Source of the DNA: Fusobacteria bacterium ZRK30 | GTDB taxonomy: Bacteria; Fusobacteriota; Fusobacteriia; Fusobacteriales; Fusobacteriaceae | Assembly (NCBI GenBank): GCA_024628785.1 | Contig: CP102405.1 | Coordinates: 186,001 to 250,000, forward strand | DNA length: 64,000 nt | Direction of reading: 5' to 3' | Part shown: positions 26,458-35,023 of the stretch, one piece after another | How the letters are laid out: every line of letters starts with the position of its first letter | Position numbering within the stretch: the first letter of the stretch is position 1 | The notes under the pieces: model-generated | Told to the model about the DNA's origin: nothing | Database searches by the model: none | The model's input: only the letters and a program-made list of their open reading frames with translations | Position numbers and translations under genes: made by a program

Positions 26458-27426
26458 TTATTTAGTTAAGATATGAGCTAATTCAATATCTTTTCTTTTT
26501 TGAGTATCATCTACGATTCCATTCCATGCATAATCGATGAATTTTGTAGTTATCTTATTACTCTCAGAACAAATCATCATTCCACTTTCTCCTGCCATAA
26601 GTTCTTTTATAGCTTTAGCACCCATTTTTGTTGCTAATACTCTATCGAATGCAGATGGTGATCCCCCTCTTTGAATATGTCCTAATACAGTTATTCTAAG
26701 CTCTGTATCCACAATTTTCTTTAAATCTTTTCCGATTTCATAGGCTGACCCCACTCCTTCAGAAACTAAGATAATGTCATGTAATTTACCCATAGCTCTT
26801 CTCTCTTTTATAACATCAGCTATATCTTGCACTGTATCCTTTGCTTCTGGTATGAAGAATCCGTCTCCTCCAGCAGCTAATGATGCATATAGTGCTAAAT
26901 CTCCTGCATCTCTTCCCATTACTTCTACTAAGTAAGTTCTCTCATGGGAAGTAGCAGTATCTCTCAATCTAACCATAGCTTCTATGATTATATTTAAAGT
27001 TGTATCATATCCAATTGTAAAATCTGTTCCGATAATATCATTGTCTATTGTCCCTGGAATTCCAATAACCTTAATTCCATGTTCCTTGTATAAAAGATCC
27101 GCTCCATGAAACGATCCGTCTCCACCAATAACAACAAGCCCCTCTATCTCATGAGCCTTTAAATTATCAGCAGCAATTTTTCTTACCTCTGGATCTTTAA
27201 ATTCAGGCAATCTAGCACTTAAAAGTACCGTTCCCCCTCTATCTATAATTCCACTTACATCCGAACTAGTCATCTTAAAGATATCATTATCTAACATCCC
27301 CTTATAACCTCTTCTTACTCCAAACACTTCTATTCCATGGTGAAATGCAAGCTTTGCCGCTGATCTGATAGCAGCATTCATTCCTGGTGCATCTCCCCCA
27401 CTTGTTAATATGGCTATTCTTTTCAT
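26458..27426 (-). CDS. pfkA: ATP-dependent 6-phosphofructokinase
   Basis: 322-residue PfkA. ILTSGGDAPGMNAAIR starts the ATP site; IGGDGSFHGA, GIPGTIDNDIIGTDFTIGYDT (catalytic aspartates) and EVMGRDAGDLAL follow, and LGHIQRGGSPSAFDR is the family signature. The glycine after GGD supports ATP rather than pyrophosphate as donor. Length and motifs are those of the tetrameric, allosteric bacterial enzyme. It sits between accA and pyk, as in Bacillus. Confidence 0.97.
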   Translation of the reverse strand: MKRIAILTSGGDAPGMNAAIRSAAKLAFHHGIEVFGVRRGYKGMLDNDIFKMTSSDVSGIIDRGGTVLLSARLPEFKDPEVRKIAADNLKAHEIEGLVVIGGDGSFHGADLLYKEHGIKVIGIPGTIDNDIIGTDFTIGYDTTLNIIIEAMVRLRDTATSHERTYLVEVMGRDAGDLALYASLAAGGDGFFIPEAKDTVQDIADVIKERRAMGKLHDIILVSEGVGSAYEIGKDLKKIVDTELRITVLGHIQRGGSPSAFDRVLATKMGAKAIKELMAGESGMMICSESNKITTKFIDYAWNGIVDDTQKRKDIELAHILTK

Positions 27427-27502
27427 AATCCAAACACCCCTTCAAATATAACTTCTACGGTTATTTCCTAATAATTTTATAATTATTCAAGAGGTTTTCT
27501 AT

Positions 27503-28450
27503 CTATACCCCTTGATTTACTTCACCCATTTTTCTAAATTTTTCATATCTCTGATCTTTTAATTCCAAAATAGGAAGATCTTTTATTTCTGAATAAGCTT
27601 CTAATACTTTTATTTTTATATTTTTAGCCATGGCTTCATGATCTCTATGAGCTCCCCCTAAAGGTTCCTCTATAATATCATCTACTACTCCTAATTTTAT
27701 TAACTGATTAGCTGATATTTTAAGATCATTTGCTGCCTGTGATGCTTTAGATGCATCTTTATATAAAATTGCTGCACATCCTTCTGGTGATATTACAGAA
27801 TACACACTGTTTTCAAGCATAAATACTCTATCTGCAACTCCCAGAGCTAACGCTCCTCCAGATCCACCTTCTCCAATAACAATTGCTATAATCTGAGTCG
27901 ATAAACCGGCCATCTCCATAAGGTTTCTGGCTATTGCTTCTCCCTGCCCATGTTTTTCTGCATCTATTCCTGGATATGCTCCAGCTGTATCTATCAGTGT
28001 TAACACCGGTAGTTTAAATCTTTCTGCTAATTTCATAAGACGAAGAGCTTTTCTATATCCCTCTGGATTTGCCATTCCAAAGTTCCTATATATATTAGAT
28101 TCCATATCTCTTCCTTTTTGATGCCCGATTATTACAAATCTCTTTCCATCTATTTTTCCAATTCCTCCTACAATAGCCGGATCATCTTTAAACAATCTAT
28201 CTCCATGCAGTTCTTCGAAATCTTCTACAATATGCTCTATATAATCTAAAGTATATGGTCTCTTTGGATGTCTGGCTACCGACACCTTCTCCCATGAACT
28301 CAGATTTTTATAAGTTTCCGATAGTACCAACTCTTTTTCTGCCTCTAATTTCTCTATCTCAGCAGATAGGTCTATCCCCTTCTCTTTAGAAAATTCTTTT
28401 AATTCATCTATTTTTATCTCTATATCTTTTAATTTCTTTTCAAATTCCAT
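27503..28450 (-). CDS. accA: Acetyl-CoA carboxylase carboxyltransferase, alpha subunit
   Basis: 315 residues. With AccD it moves the carboxyl group from biotin to acetyl-CoA, the committed step of fatty-acid synthesis. SVARHPKRPYTLDYI, FEELHGDRLFKDDPAIVGGIG, GHQKGRDMESNIYRNFGMANPEGYRKALRLMKLA and LIDTAGAYPGIDAEKHGQGEAIA are AccA landmarks. The ATG at 28450 is preferred to a TTG upstream that would overlap accD. It begins 16 bases after accD. Confidence 0.96.
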   Translation of the reverse strand: MEFEKKLKDIEIKIDELKEFSKEKGIDLSAEIEKLEAEKELVLSETYKNLSSWEKVSVARHPKRPYTLDYIEHIVEDFEELHGDRLFKDDPAIVGGIGKIDGKRFVIIGHQKGRDMESNIYRNFGMANPEGYRKALRLMKLAERFKLPVLTLIDTAGAYPGIDAEKHGQGEAIARNLMEMAGLSTQIIAIVIGEGGSGGALALGVADRVFMLENSVYSVISPEGCAAILYKDASKASQAANDLKISANQLIKLGVVDDIIEEPLGGAHRDHEAMAKNIKIKVLEAYSEIKDLPILELKDQRYEKFRKMGEVNQGV

Positions 28451-28466
28451 ATTATTAACCCCCAAA

Positions 28467-29348
28467 TTATAGTCCAAATAAATTATCTAATACCCTGTGT
28501 ACAGTTTTCTTTAAGTCTTCCCTCTTAGCAATGATATCAACCATTCCACATTCTTGGACGAATTCACTTAATTGAAATCCTTCAGGTAATTTTTGTTTTA
28601 TTGTCTGTTCTATAACTCTGGCTCCTGCAAATCCTATAAGAGCTTTTGGTTCACTAATAATTATATCCCCTAGCATTGCAAATGATGCAGTTACTCCTCC
28701 AGTAGTTGGATCCACCGGAATAGATATAAATGGAATTCCGTTTTCACGAAGTCTGTCTAAGGCCGCTGAGGTCTTTGCCATCTGCATAAGTGATAAGATT
28801 CCCTCGTGCATTCTAGCTCCTCCAGAAGTAGCAACTACTATTACAGGTATCTTTCTTTCAATACCTCTTTCAATTGCACGGGTTATTTTTTCTCCTACAA
28901 CTGTTCCCATACTTCCACCTAAGAAAGAAAAATCCATGGCAGCTATACTGACTTCCATCCCAAACATCTTTCCGACACCTGAGATAACTCCTTCTTTTAA
29001 CTTAGTTTTTATCTTTGTATTTTCTATTTTTTCTGCATAGTCAGGAAATTTAAGGGGATCTTTTGTAAATAAATCTACATCAAACTCCTCAAAAGTATCC
29101 TTATCTATCAGTAATTCTATCCTTTGTTTCCCACTCATTTTAAAGTAGTTGTCACAGTTTGGACATCTCATCTGATTTTTTTTGATGTCTTTTTTGTAAA
29201 TTATTTCATTGCACCCCGGGCACTTAACCCATAGTCCTGATCCTGTTATATTCGGCTCCACCTTTTTAGGTTCTACCTTTTTTTCTTCCTTTTTTTTCTC
29301 AATCTTCAATGTAGCGTATTTTTTTTTATTAATAGAGAAAATACCCAT
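28467..29348 (-). CDS. accD: Acetyl-CoA carboxylase carboxyltransferase, beta subunit
   Basis: 293 residues. After a lysine-rich N-terminal stretch comes the zinc ribbon CPGC...CPNC (residues about 45-70), then the carboxyltransferase fold with AAMDFSFLGGSMGTVVGEK, ATSGGARMHEGILSLMQMAKTSAAL and PTTGGVTASFAMLGDI. The ATG at 29348 lies ten bases after AGGAGG; a GTG upstream almost touches the ribosome site. It is the first gene of accD-accA-pfkA-pyk. Confidence 0.95.
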   Translation of the reverse strand: MGIFSINKKKYATLKIEKKKEEKKVEPKKVEPNITGSGLWVKCPGCNEIIYKKDIKKNQMRCPNCDNYFKMSGKQRIELLIDKDTFEEFDVDLFTKDPLKFPDYAEKIENTKIKTKLKEGVISGVGKMFGMEVSIAAMDFSFLGGSMGTVVGEKITRAIERGIERKIPVIVVATSGGARMHEGILSLMQMAKTSAALDRLRENGIPFISIPVDPTTGGVTASFAMLGDIIISEPKALIGFAGARVIEQTIKQKLPEGFQLSEFVQECGMVDIIAKREDLKKTVHRVLDNLFGL

Positions 29349-29366
29349 TAACTTCACTCCTCCTAG

Positions 29367-29379
29367 TTAGTAAAACTAA
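29367..29379. promoter_or_regulatory. Possible operator in the accD leader
   Basis: TTAG-TAAAA-CTAA (29367-29379), an inverted repeat between the predicted start site and the accD ribosome site. Its position would suit a lipid-synthesis repressor, but I cannot match it to a known operator and the repeat is short. Confidence 0.25.
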
Positions 29380-29405
29380 ACATAAGACTTTTACGCCTAA
29401 TATAA

Positions 29406-29434
29406 ATTTTACTAGATTTTATATATTATTGCAA
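29406..29434 (-). promoter_or_regulatory. Promoter of accD-accA-pfkA-pyk
   Basis: On the minus strand TTGCAA (29429-29434), a 17-base spacer, TAAAAT (29406-29411). Predicted start near 29399. Confidence 0.65.
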
Positions 29435-29658
29435 TCTTCCCGTTGCGTCATTATTGTTATTTTACCATATAATCTTGTTTAATTTTTACTCAAAACAAAA
29501 AAAGTACCTTTTTTGTAGAATAAGTAAATTTTTTTAGCTTTTTTTCTTCCACCCCATAAGAAAAAATATAGATATATAATATAATTACAACTGTTATTAT
29601 ACACTATTTTACACTTTTTTTGTATCTCTATCTTTTTCCCTTTATATCATTAGAGAGA
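29435..29658. other. Divergent intergenic DNA, nothing further recognised
   Basis: Very AT-rich stretch between the accD and lipoprotein promoters, with several T-runs. I see no ORF with a ribosome site or stable hairpin in it. Confidence 0.4.
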
Positions 29659-29687
29659 TTGACATTTAAAGATTAGAATTATATACT
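29659..29687 (+). promoter_or_regulatory. Promoter of the lipoprotein gene
   Basis: TTGACA (29659-29664), a 17-base spacer, TATACT (29682-29687). Start near 29694, leader about 24 bases. Confidence 0.8.
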
Positions 29688-29717
29688 TTACTGACAATAA
29701 ATTTTTAGGAGGCTTTT

Positions 29718-30422
29718 ATGAAAAATAAATTAAAGATGCTTTTTCTCTCTGGATTAATCCTGTCTTTAGGAGCATGTACCAATATTCAAGATACATTTAC
29801 GGGTACTCCTACATATACCGAGGTAGAAAGATCTAATTTCAATGTTCAGGAAGAAACACAACTATTTGCCATGGGCAATTATAAGGTCAATGAAAGTGGG
29901 ACTGCTGTAGCTAAGATGAAAGCAAAAGATCAGGCAGAAATATATCTAAAGAAACAAATTTTTAATGAAACTACAAATGTATTAAATTCATTTTTTAATG
30001 AAGTTCATACTAAAAACATCGTAATCTCTAAAAATACCATTGAGGATCTGGCTAATCTTGTTTCATCAGAACTGATAAAAGATGCTGTTACAACAAACTC
30101 CTGGAACAATGAAGGAAAGGAATTTATTGTTTTAGCTATAGATAAAAACAGAGTTCCTGAAAAAGTAAAAGAGATCTTTGTTATCCACCTTCAGGCTATT
30201 ATCGATGACTTAGACGGAGCTATAAACAAGGTTTCCAACGAATACTTAGATATCGCTAAACCTCCTGTTGCTGTAGTTGAGGAGACACCTCAAGTTGAAA
30301 AAGTTGAAGTTAAACCTGTTGACAATACAGCAGACGTAGAGAATTTAGATCCTAAAGATCCTATAGAAAATTCAAATCCAGAAAAAAATTCTGAACCAGA
30401 AGTATTTTTAGATGATTTTTAA
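29718..30422 (+). CDS. Predicted lipoprotein, LPP20-like
   Basis: 234 residues with a lipoprotein signal ending in the lipobox LGAC (cysteine at residue 20). The middle, with MGNYKVNESGTAVAKMKAKDQAEIYLKKQIF, resembles the LPP20 fold, in which alanine-rich helices follow a short strand, but the match is by eye only. The last 50 residues are rich in Pro, Glu and Asp (VEETPQVEKVEVKPVDN), a flexible acidic tail. It is a single-gene unit with its own promoter and terminator. Likely an outer-membrane or periplasm-facing lipoprotein of unknown role. Confidence 0.75.
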   Translation: MKNKLKMLFLSGLILSLGACTNIQDTFTGTPTYTEVERSNFNVQEETQLFAMGNYKVNESGTAVAKMKAKDQAEIYLKKQIFNETTNVLNSFFNEVHTKNIVISKNTIEDLANLVSSELIKDAVTTNSWNNEGKEFIVLAIDKNRVPEKVKEIFVIHLQAIIDDLDGAINKVSNEYLDIAKPPVAVVEETPQVEKVEVKPVDNTADVENLDPKDPIENSNPEKNSEPEVFLDDF

Positions 30423-30439
30423 ATAATTCGACAATAATT

Positions 30440-30469
30440 AAAAAATGGAAGTTTAAACTTCCATTTTTT
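30440..30469. terminator. Bidirectional terminator between lipoprotein and diguanylate cyclase genes
   Basis: A perfect 30-base palindrome centred at 30454/30455 (core TGGAAGTTTAAACTTCCA) with A-tract left and T-tract right. It touches the stop codon of the minus-strand gene. Confidence 0.8.
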
Positions 30470-32073
30470 TAATTATATCTTTCTATCCTATTTCTTCCAT
30501 TTTCCTTGGCTCTGTATAAAGCCAGGTCAGCTCCTACTATCATATCCTCTGATTCTTTCATCTGATTTGTAGACCTTGCAACTCCCAAACTTATAGTCAC
30601 TCTGATCTTTTTTTCATCTATCTTCAAGATCAAATTAAATATATCACTACGAATTTTTTCTAGTATTTCATCTATTTCATAATCTTCTTTACCTAGAAAT
30701 ATCAAGAAAAATTCGTCTCCTCCATACCGTCCAAAGAGATCATCAAAGCTTATATTTTCTATAACTATTTTAGTTATTTTTTTCAATACAATGTCCCCAA
30801 TCAGGTGACCATAGGTATCATTTATAGTTTTAAACCTATCTACATCAAACAAAACACAGGTTATTTTTTTATCTGATTTATAGAGTTTAAATTCCTTCTC
30901 AAATAATTTCATTATATATCTTCTATTATATATTCCTGTTAGACCATCTCTAGAAGAAAGATGAAAGAGTTCATCATTTTTTATCTTTAACTCTAGGTTT
31001 TTCTTCTCTATTATATTTATTTTTTCCAGCTCTGAACATTTTCTATCTGCAGAAACCAGGGAAATCAATGTTAATATAGTCAGTATTATCATCCCGCTAA
31101 ATAAAAATGTCAGTATTTTTTCATCTTTAATAGCATCTATATGTTTCTTTGGAACATATGAAACCAATATCCAATAATAACCTTTTTTAGCTTCTAGTGT
31201 TGTATCAATAGTTTCCAATGGTCTTATTTTTGTATATGTAAACAGCTGGGAACCGTTCATATATTGACCACTTTCATTTTTCTCTATCTCTTCCCAAATA
31301 TCCGGAAATTCATTTTTAAAGTTAATATCTTTTTTATCATACATAAACCCCCATTCTTTCCCCTTCTCCCCCAACAAATAATACGATTCTTTATTCAATA
31401 AAAATGGGATTGAATATGGTTTTTTTATATATATAGTTGATATTTTATCCAAAAGTTTTTCCCCTAGATAATTTAATACCACCAAACCTTTGACCTCTTT
31501 ATTTTCATTGAATACAGGGGTTACAAACCTAATCATGGGTTTTAACGGTATCTCTATCTCTTTATTTTCTTTATTTAGGTCCAAGGGAGAGACATAGATT
31601 TGATTTAATTTTAAATCTATGGAATTTTTAAAATAATATCTATCTTTTTTGTTTTGCAGTTCTGATTTTTTTATAATTAGAGGTGTATTAGGGTCAATTT
31701 TGTTACTGTTAATTCTAACCAACTCAAATCCCTTTTCATCTATATATCTTATCTGATCATACATTTTTTTGTTTTTAGAATATATATATAACTCTTTTGA
31801 CCATTCCCCTAAAGAATAACTCTTTTTATTGATATAATTGTTTAAATAAGTCGTTTGAGACAGGTATAAAAGATCTGTTTTAACCTCCAACATATCTTCC
31901 ATTATTACTTCCTTGGAGATCTCTAAATTAACATTTTCTTCCATCTTAATCTTATTGACCGTTGTATTCAATTGTACTTTTCCCATTATAGAAAAAGCTA
32001 TTAATCCAATCAGACTAAATGGTATGAAAGTCTTCAAGAAAAATTTAAGTTTATCTATCTTCTTAGCTTCCAC
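30469..32073 (-). CDS. Membrane diguanylate cyclase with extracytoplasmic sensor
   Basis: 534 residues. A membrane helix near residues 12-30, a roughly 290-residue periplasmic sensor (Cache-like by length and position, inferred), a second helix near 325-345, then a GGDEF domain. The active site RYGGDEFFLIF is intact, as are SSRDGLTGIYNRRY and DVDRFKTINDTYGH, so it should make cyclic di-GMP. The residue where the RxxD inhibitory site should start is serine, so product inhibition is probably absent. It starts with GTG seven bases after AAGGAGG. It is the last gene after rodA, 17 bases away. The signal sensed is unknown. Confidence 0.88.
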   Translation of the reverse strand: MEAKKIDKLKFFLKTFIPFSLIGLIAFSIMGKVQLNTTVNKIKMEENVNLEISKEVIMEDMLEVKTDLLYLSQTTYLNNYINKKSYSLGEWSKELYIYSKNKKMYDQIRYIDEKGFELVRINSNKIDPNTPLIIKKSELQNKKDRYYFKNSIDLKLNQIYVSPLDLNKENKEIEIPLKPMIRFVTPVFNENKEVKGLVVLNYLGEKLLDKISTIYIKKPYSIPFLLNKESYYLLGEKGKEWGFMYDKKDINFKNEFPDIWEEIEKNESGQYMNGSQLFTYTKIRPLETIDTTLEAKKGYYWILVSYVPKKHIDAIKDEKILTFLFSGMIILTILTLISLVSADRKCSELEKINIIEKKNLELKIKNDELFHLSSRDGLTGIYNRRYIMKLFEKEFKLYKSDKKITCVLFDVDRFKTINDTYGHLIGDIVLKKITKIVIENISFDDLFGRYGGDEFFLIFLGKEDYEIDEILEKIRSDIFNLILKIDEKKIRVTISLGVARSTNQMKESEDMIVGADLALYRAKENGRNRIERYN

Positions 32074-32090
32074 TCCTTCGCCTCCTTAGA

Positions 32091-33203
32091 TTAATATTTA
32101 TCACTATGAACTTTTACACTCTGAACTATACCTAACATCATAAAGGTAAAGATATATGAACTACCACCATAACTCATTAGGAGCAGCGGCAACCCTGTTA
32201 CCGGCATAATCCCTATTATCATTCCCAAGTTTACTGTGGTATGAAAAAATATTATTGCAGCTACCCCATAACAGATCAATCTTCCATATTCATCGTTAGA
32301 ATTATTCCCTATCCGAACCACATTATAGATAAGGGAATAGTATAGGACTAATAATATCAATCCTCCTACAAAGCCTGTTTCTTCTAAAAAGACAGCACCT
32401 ATAAAGTCTGTATGGGATTCCGGTAAAAATTTAAGTTTACTCTGAGTCCCCTGAAATAACCCCTTTCCAAATAATCCACCTGAACCCACTGCTATCATAG
32501 ACTGGGTTACATTCCACCCACTTCCCAAAAGATCTTTTTCAGGATTTAAAAAGGTTAAAATCCTTGTCTGCTGATATTCTTTCAAAAGAAAGAAATATGC
32601 AAAGGGAACAAAGGCTACCAAACTCCCGAGCATTATAGTTATTGTTTTGGTATCTATCCCATGAACAAATATTAATACTCCAAATATTGCAATCAATGTT
32701 AGGGAAGTCCCCAGATCCGGTTGTTTTAGTATAAGTATGAATACAGGCAGAATATGAACTCCAGACTTAACTACATCTTTTAGACCTGAAAAACTACTTT
32801 TATAACTATTTACCAGGAGAGCTGAAAAGGTTAATACCATGAATATTTTTGCAAACTCTGAGGGCTGTAAGTTCATAAACCCTAAGTCTATCCATCTTTT
32901 AGCTCCTAATTTAGTTACTCCAAATGCAAAAACAGCCAGCAGAGATATCAGACTTGCTCCATAGATCAGCCTGGAATAGCGTCTATATAACTTGAAATCT
33001 ATCATAGAAAATACAAAATACACCACTATCCCCAAAAGGAGCCAAATCAAATCTTTTTTTAAAAAAGAAGTAGTTTTAGTGTAAGTTGCACTATATATTG
33101 AAAATGCACTGATTACAGCTATTAATACTGCATTCAATAAAATTCTATAACTCATTTTTTTTACTTTTTTGATCAAAACTCTTACATCTCTATTATTTTT
33201 CAT
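32091..33203 (-). CDS. rodA: Rod-shape SEDS glycosyltransferase RodA
   Basis: 370-residue inner-membrane peptidoglycan polymerase of the FtsW/RodA/SpoVE family, with about ten membrane segments. LGAKRWIDLGFMNLQPSEFAKI, KQPDLGTSLTLIAIF, SQSKLKFLPESHTDFIGAV-type loop (here GTQSKLKFLPESHTDFI) and GLPLLLMSYGGSSYIFTFM are family hallmarks. The NLQPSEFAK form and no cell-division neighbours favour RodA over FtsW. The ATG at 33203 follows AGGTGG by five bases; a GTG nine bases upstream overlaps the ribosome site. Confidence 0.92.
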   Translation of the reverse strand: MKNNRDVRVLIKKVKKMSYRILLNAVLIAVISAFSIYSATYTKTTSFLKKDLIWLLLGIVVYFVFSMIDFKLYRRYSRLIYGASLISLLAVFAFGVTKLGAKRWIDLGFMNLQPSEFAKIFMVLTFSALLVNSYKSSFSGLKDVVKSGVHILPVFILILKQPDLGTSLTLIAIFGVLIFVHGIDTKTITIMLGSLVAFVPFAYFFLLKEYQQTRILTFLNPEKDLLGSGWNVTQSMIAVGSGGLFGKGLFQGTQSKLKFLPESHTDFIGAVFLEETGFVGGLILLVLYYSLIYNVVRIGNNSNDEYGRLICYGVAAIIFFHTTVNLGMIIGIMPVTGLPLLLMSYGGSSYIFTFMMLGIVQSVKVHSDKY

Positions 33204-33228
33204 TTTTTCCACCTATCTGTCATCATTA

Positions 33229-33669
33229 CTATTTCCCAGTATGGCCAAAACCACCTGTAGATCTTTTACTTTCTTCCACACTATCTGTTTCAACGAATTC
33301 CATCTTATAAACCTTTTGAAGGACAAGCTGTCCAATTCTTTCCATTGGATTTATAGTATATTCTTCTGAACTCAGATTGATCAAAATTATTCCGACTTCT
33401 CCCCTATAATCTGAATCTATAGTTCCTGGAGAATTTACTAATGTGATTCCATGCTTCATTGCTAATCCACTTCTAGGCCTTACCTGAACCTCATAGCCAA
33501 ATGGTATCTCTATAACTATTCCTGTAGGAATCAGTCGTCTTTCTAAACTTTTTAAAGTTACAGGTTTTTCAATATGAGCACATACATCCATTCCAGCTGC
33601 ACCATCTGTCATATACTTTGGAAGAGCTACCCCTTCTGCTTTTATTATCTTGACTTCTACTTTTTTCAT
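33229..33669 (-). CDS. dut: dUTP diphosphatase
   Basis: 146-residue trimeric dUTPase that removes dUTP and supplies dUMP. All five motifs appear in order: DGAAGMDVCA, RPRSGLAMKHGI, NSPGTIDSDYRGEV, ERIGQLVLQKV and the C-terminal RSTGGFGHTGK arm that closes the active site. It lies 17 bases after the M16 protease gene and 25 bases before rodA. Confidence 0.97.
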   Translation of the reverse strand: MKKVEVKIIKAEGVALPKYMTDGAAGMDVCAHIEKPVTLKSLERRLIPTGIVIEIPFGYEVQVRPRSGLAMKHGITLVNSPGTIDSDYRGEVGIILINLSSEEYTINPMERIGQLVLQKVYKMEFVETDSVEESKRSTGGFGHTGK

Positions 33670-33686
33670 ATTAAAATTCTCCTTTT

Positions 33687-34910
33687 TTACTCTATATCTC
33701 CTAAGATAGTGTATGAATAATATTCCTCTGAAAAAACTTTATTTGCCACTTTTTTTATATCTTCACAAGTTATTTTTTCTATTTCTTCTATAGTTTCTTC
33801 GATTGTTTTTATACGTCCATAAGTCAGATATGAACTGGCTAATCTACTCATTCTGGCCCTGCTGTTTTCCAATCCAAAAGTTAATGAACTTAAAAATTGA
33901 TTCTTTGATCTTTCCAGTTCTTTTTCAGTTACACTATTTTTCTTTATTTCCTCGAACTCTTCTAGAACTATCTGAATTACTTCGTTATAATCTTTAGGTG
34001 TTGTCCCTGCATAGATGGTAAATAGTCCGCCTTCTTTAAAATTTGACATATAACTATAGATTGAGTAAGCCAGTCCACGGTCTTCTCTGATCTTTTGAAA
34101 TAACCTGGAACTCATATTTCCGGCTAATATATTAGAAATTATAGAGTATTTATATCTGTCCTGATCTAAGTAGGAGATTCCCTTTGTGTTTATACACAGG
34201 TGTACCTGACTCATCTCTTTCTTAGAGATCTGTTTTCCAGGATTTATCTTCATAGAAAATTCTTTCGAAGTCTGAGCTTCTTTTTTCTCTATAGTTCCCA
34301 TGGTATCCTCTAACATCTCCATAACTTTATCTATATCCATATTTCCAGCTAAAGATATAACCATATTTTCCGGTGTATATCTCCTATTGAAATAATTAAC
34401 TAAGATATCTCTACTGATTCCATTTACACTTTCAATACTTCCTAAAACTATATTAGACTGGTCTCCGGAGATAGCAAATGTAGAATTTATATCGTGTACT
34501 TTTTCCTCTGGGATATCCTCGTACATATTTATCTCTTCAATTACAACTTTTTTTTCCTTTTCTAAATTTTCATCTGAAAAAGTAGAGTTTAAAAACATAT
34601 CTGATAAGATATCCACTCCTACTTCTAATCTAGAAGATAACAGCTGTATATAATAAGCTGTAGTTTCCTTTCCAGTATACGCATTTATATTTCCGCCTAC
34701 ATTGTCTATCTCTTCAGACAGTTCTTTAGCTGACCTTCTGTTAGTACCTTTAAACATCATATGTTCCAAAAGGTGAGATACACCGTATTCATCTTTTTTT
34801 TCATGTTTTGACCCGGTTCCTACAAAGACCCCTATAGTTACTGATTGTATCCCATCCATCTTGTCAAAAAAAACAGGAATTCCATTTTTTAATTTTTTCT
34901 CTATTATCAT
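33687..34910 (-). CDS. M16 family zinc peptidase (YmxG/processing-peptidase type)
   Basis: 407-residue single-half M16 peptidase. HLLEHMMFKGT is the HxxEH zinc motif near residue 46; the distal glutamate ligand lies in VVIEEINMYEDIPEE. The second part (GLAYSIYSYMSNFKEGGLFTIYAGT) carries the substrate-contact R/Y-type segment of the family. It may work as a homodimer in the cytoplasm; no signal peptide is visible. First gene of a four-gene run with dut, rodA and the diguanylate cyclase. Substrate unknown. Confidence 0.9.
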   Translation of the reverse strand: MIIEKKLKNGIPVFFDKMDGIQSVTIGVFVGTGSKHEKKDEYGVSHLLEHMMFKGTNRRSAKELSEEIDNVGGNINAYTGKETTAYYIQLLSSRLEVGVDILSDMFLNSTFSDENLEKEKKVVIEEINMYEDIPEEKVHDINSTFAISGDQSNIVLGSIESVNGISRDILVNYFNRRYTPENMVISLAGNMDIDKVMEMLEDTMGTIEKKEAQTSKEFSMKINPGKQISKKEMSQVHLCINTKGISYLDQDRYKYSIISNILAGNMSSRLFQKIREDRGLAYSIYSYMSNFKEGGLFTIYAGTTPKDYNEVIQIVLEEFEEIKKNSVTEKELERSKNQFLSSLTFGLENSRARMSRLASSYLTYGRIKTIEETIEEIEKITCEDIKKVANKVFSEEYYSYTILGDIE

Positions 34911-34943
34911 AATCTTCTCTCCTCTTATTTTACTTTTTTCCTA

Positions 34944-34959
34944 TGACCTCATAAGGTCA
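34944..34959. other. Short inverted repeat upstream of the M16-dut-rodA run
   Basis: TGACCTCATAAGGTCA, six-base arms with a four-base centre. No T-run follows on either strand, so a protein-binding site is more likely than a terminator. No partner can be named. Confidence 0.3.
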
Positions 34960-35023
34960 AATTCTTAAACAGTAATTTTTCTTTTAACACCATAATTTGA
35001 AATAACAACAGAGAAAATCCACA

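Noticed and set aside
34944-34959. Terminator of lptG
   Set aside because: The inverted repeat is followed by an A-rich, not T-rich, run on the transcribed strand.
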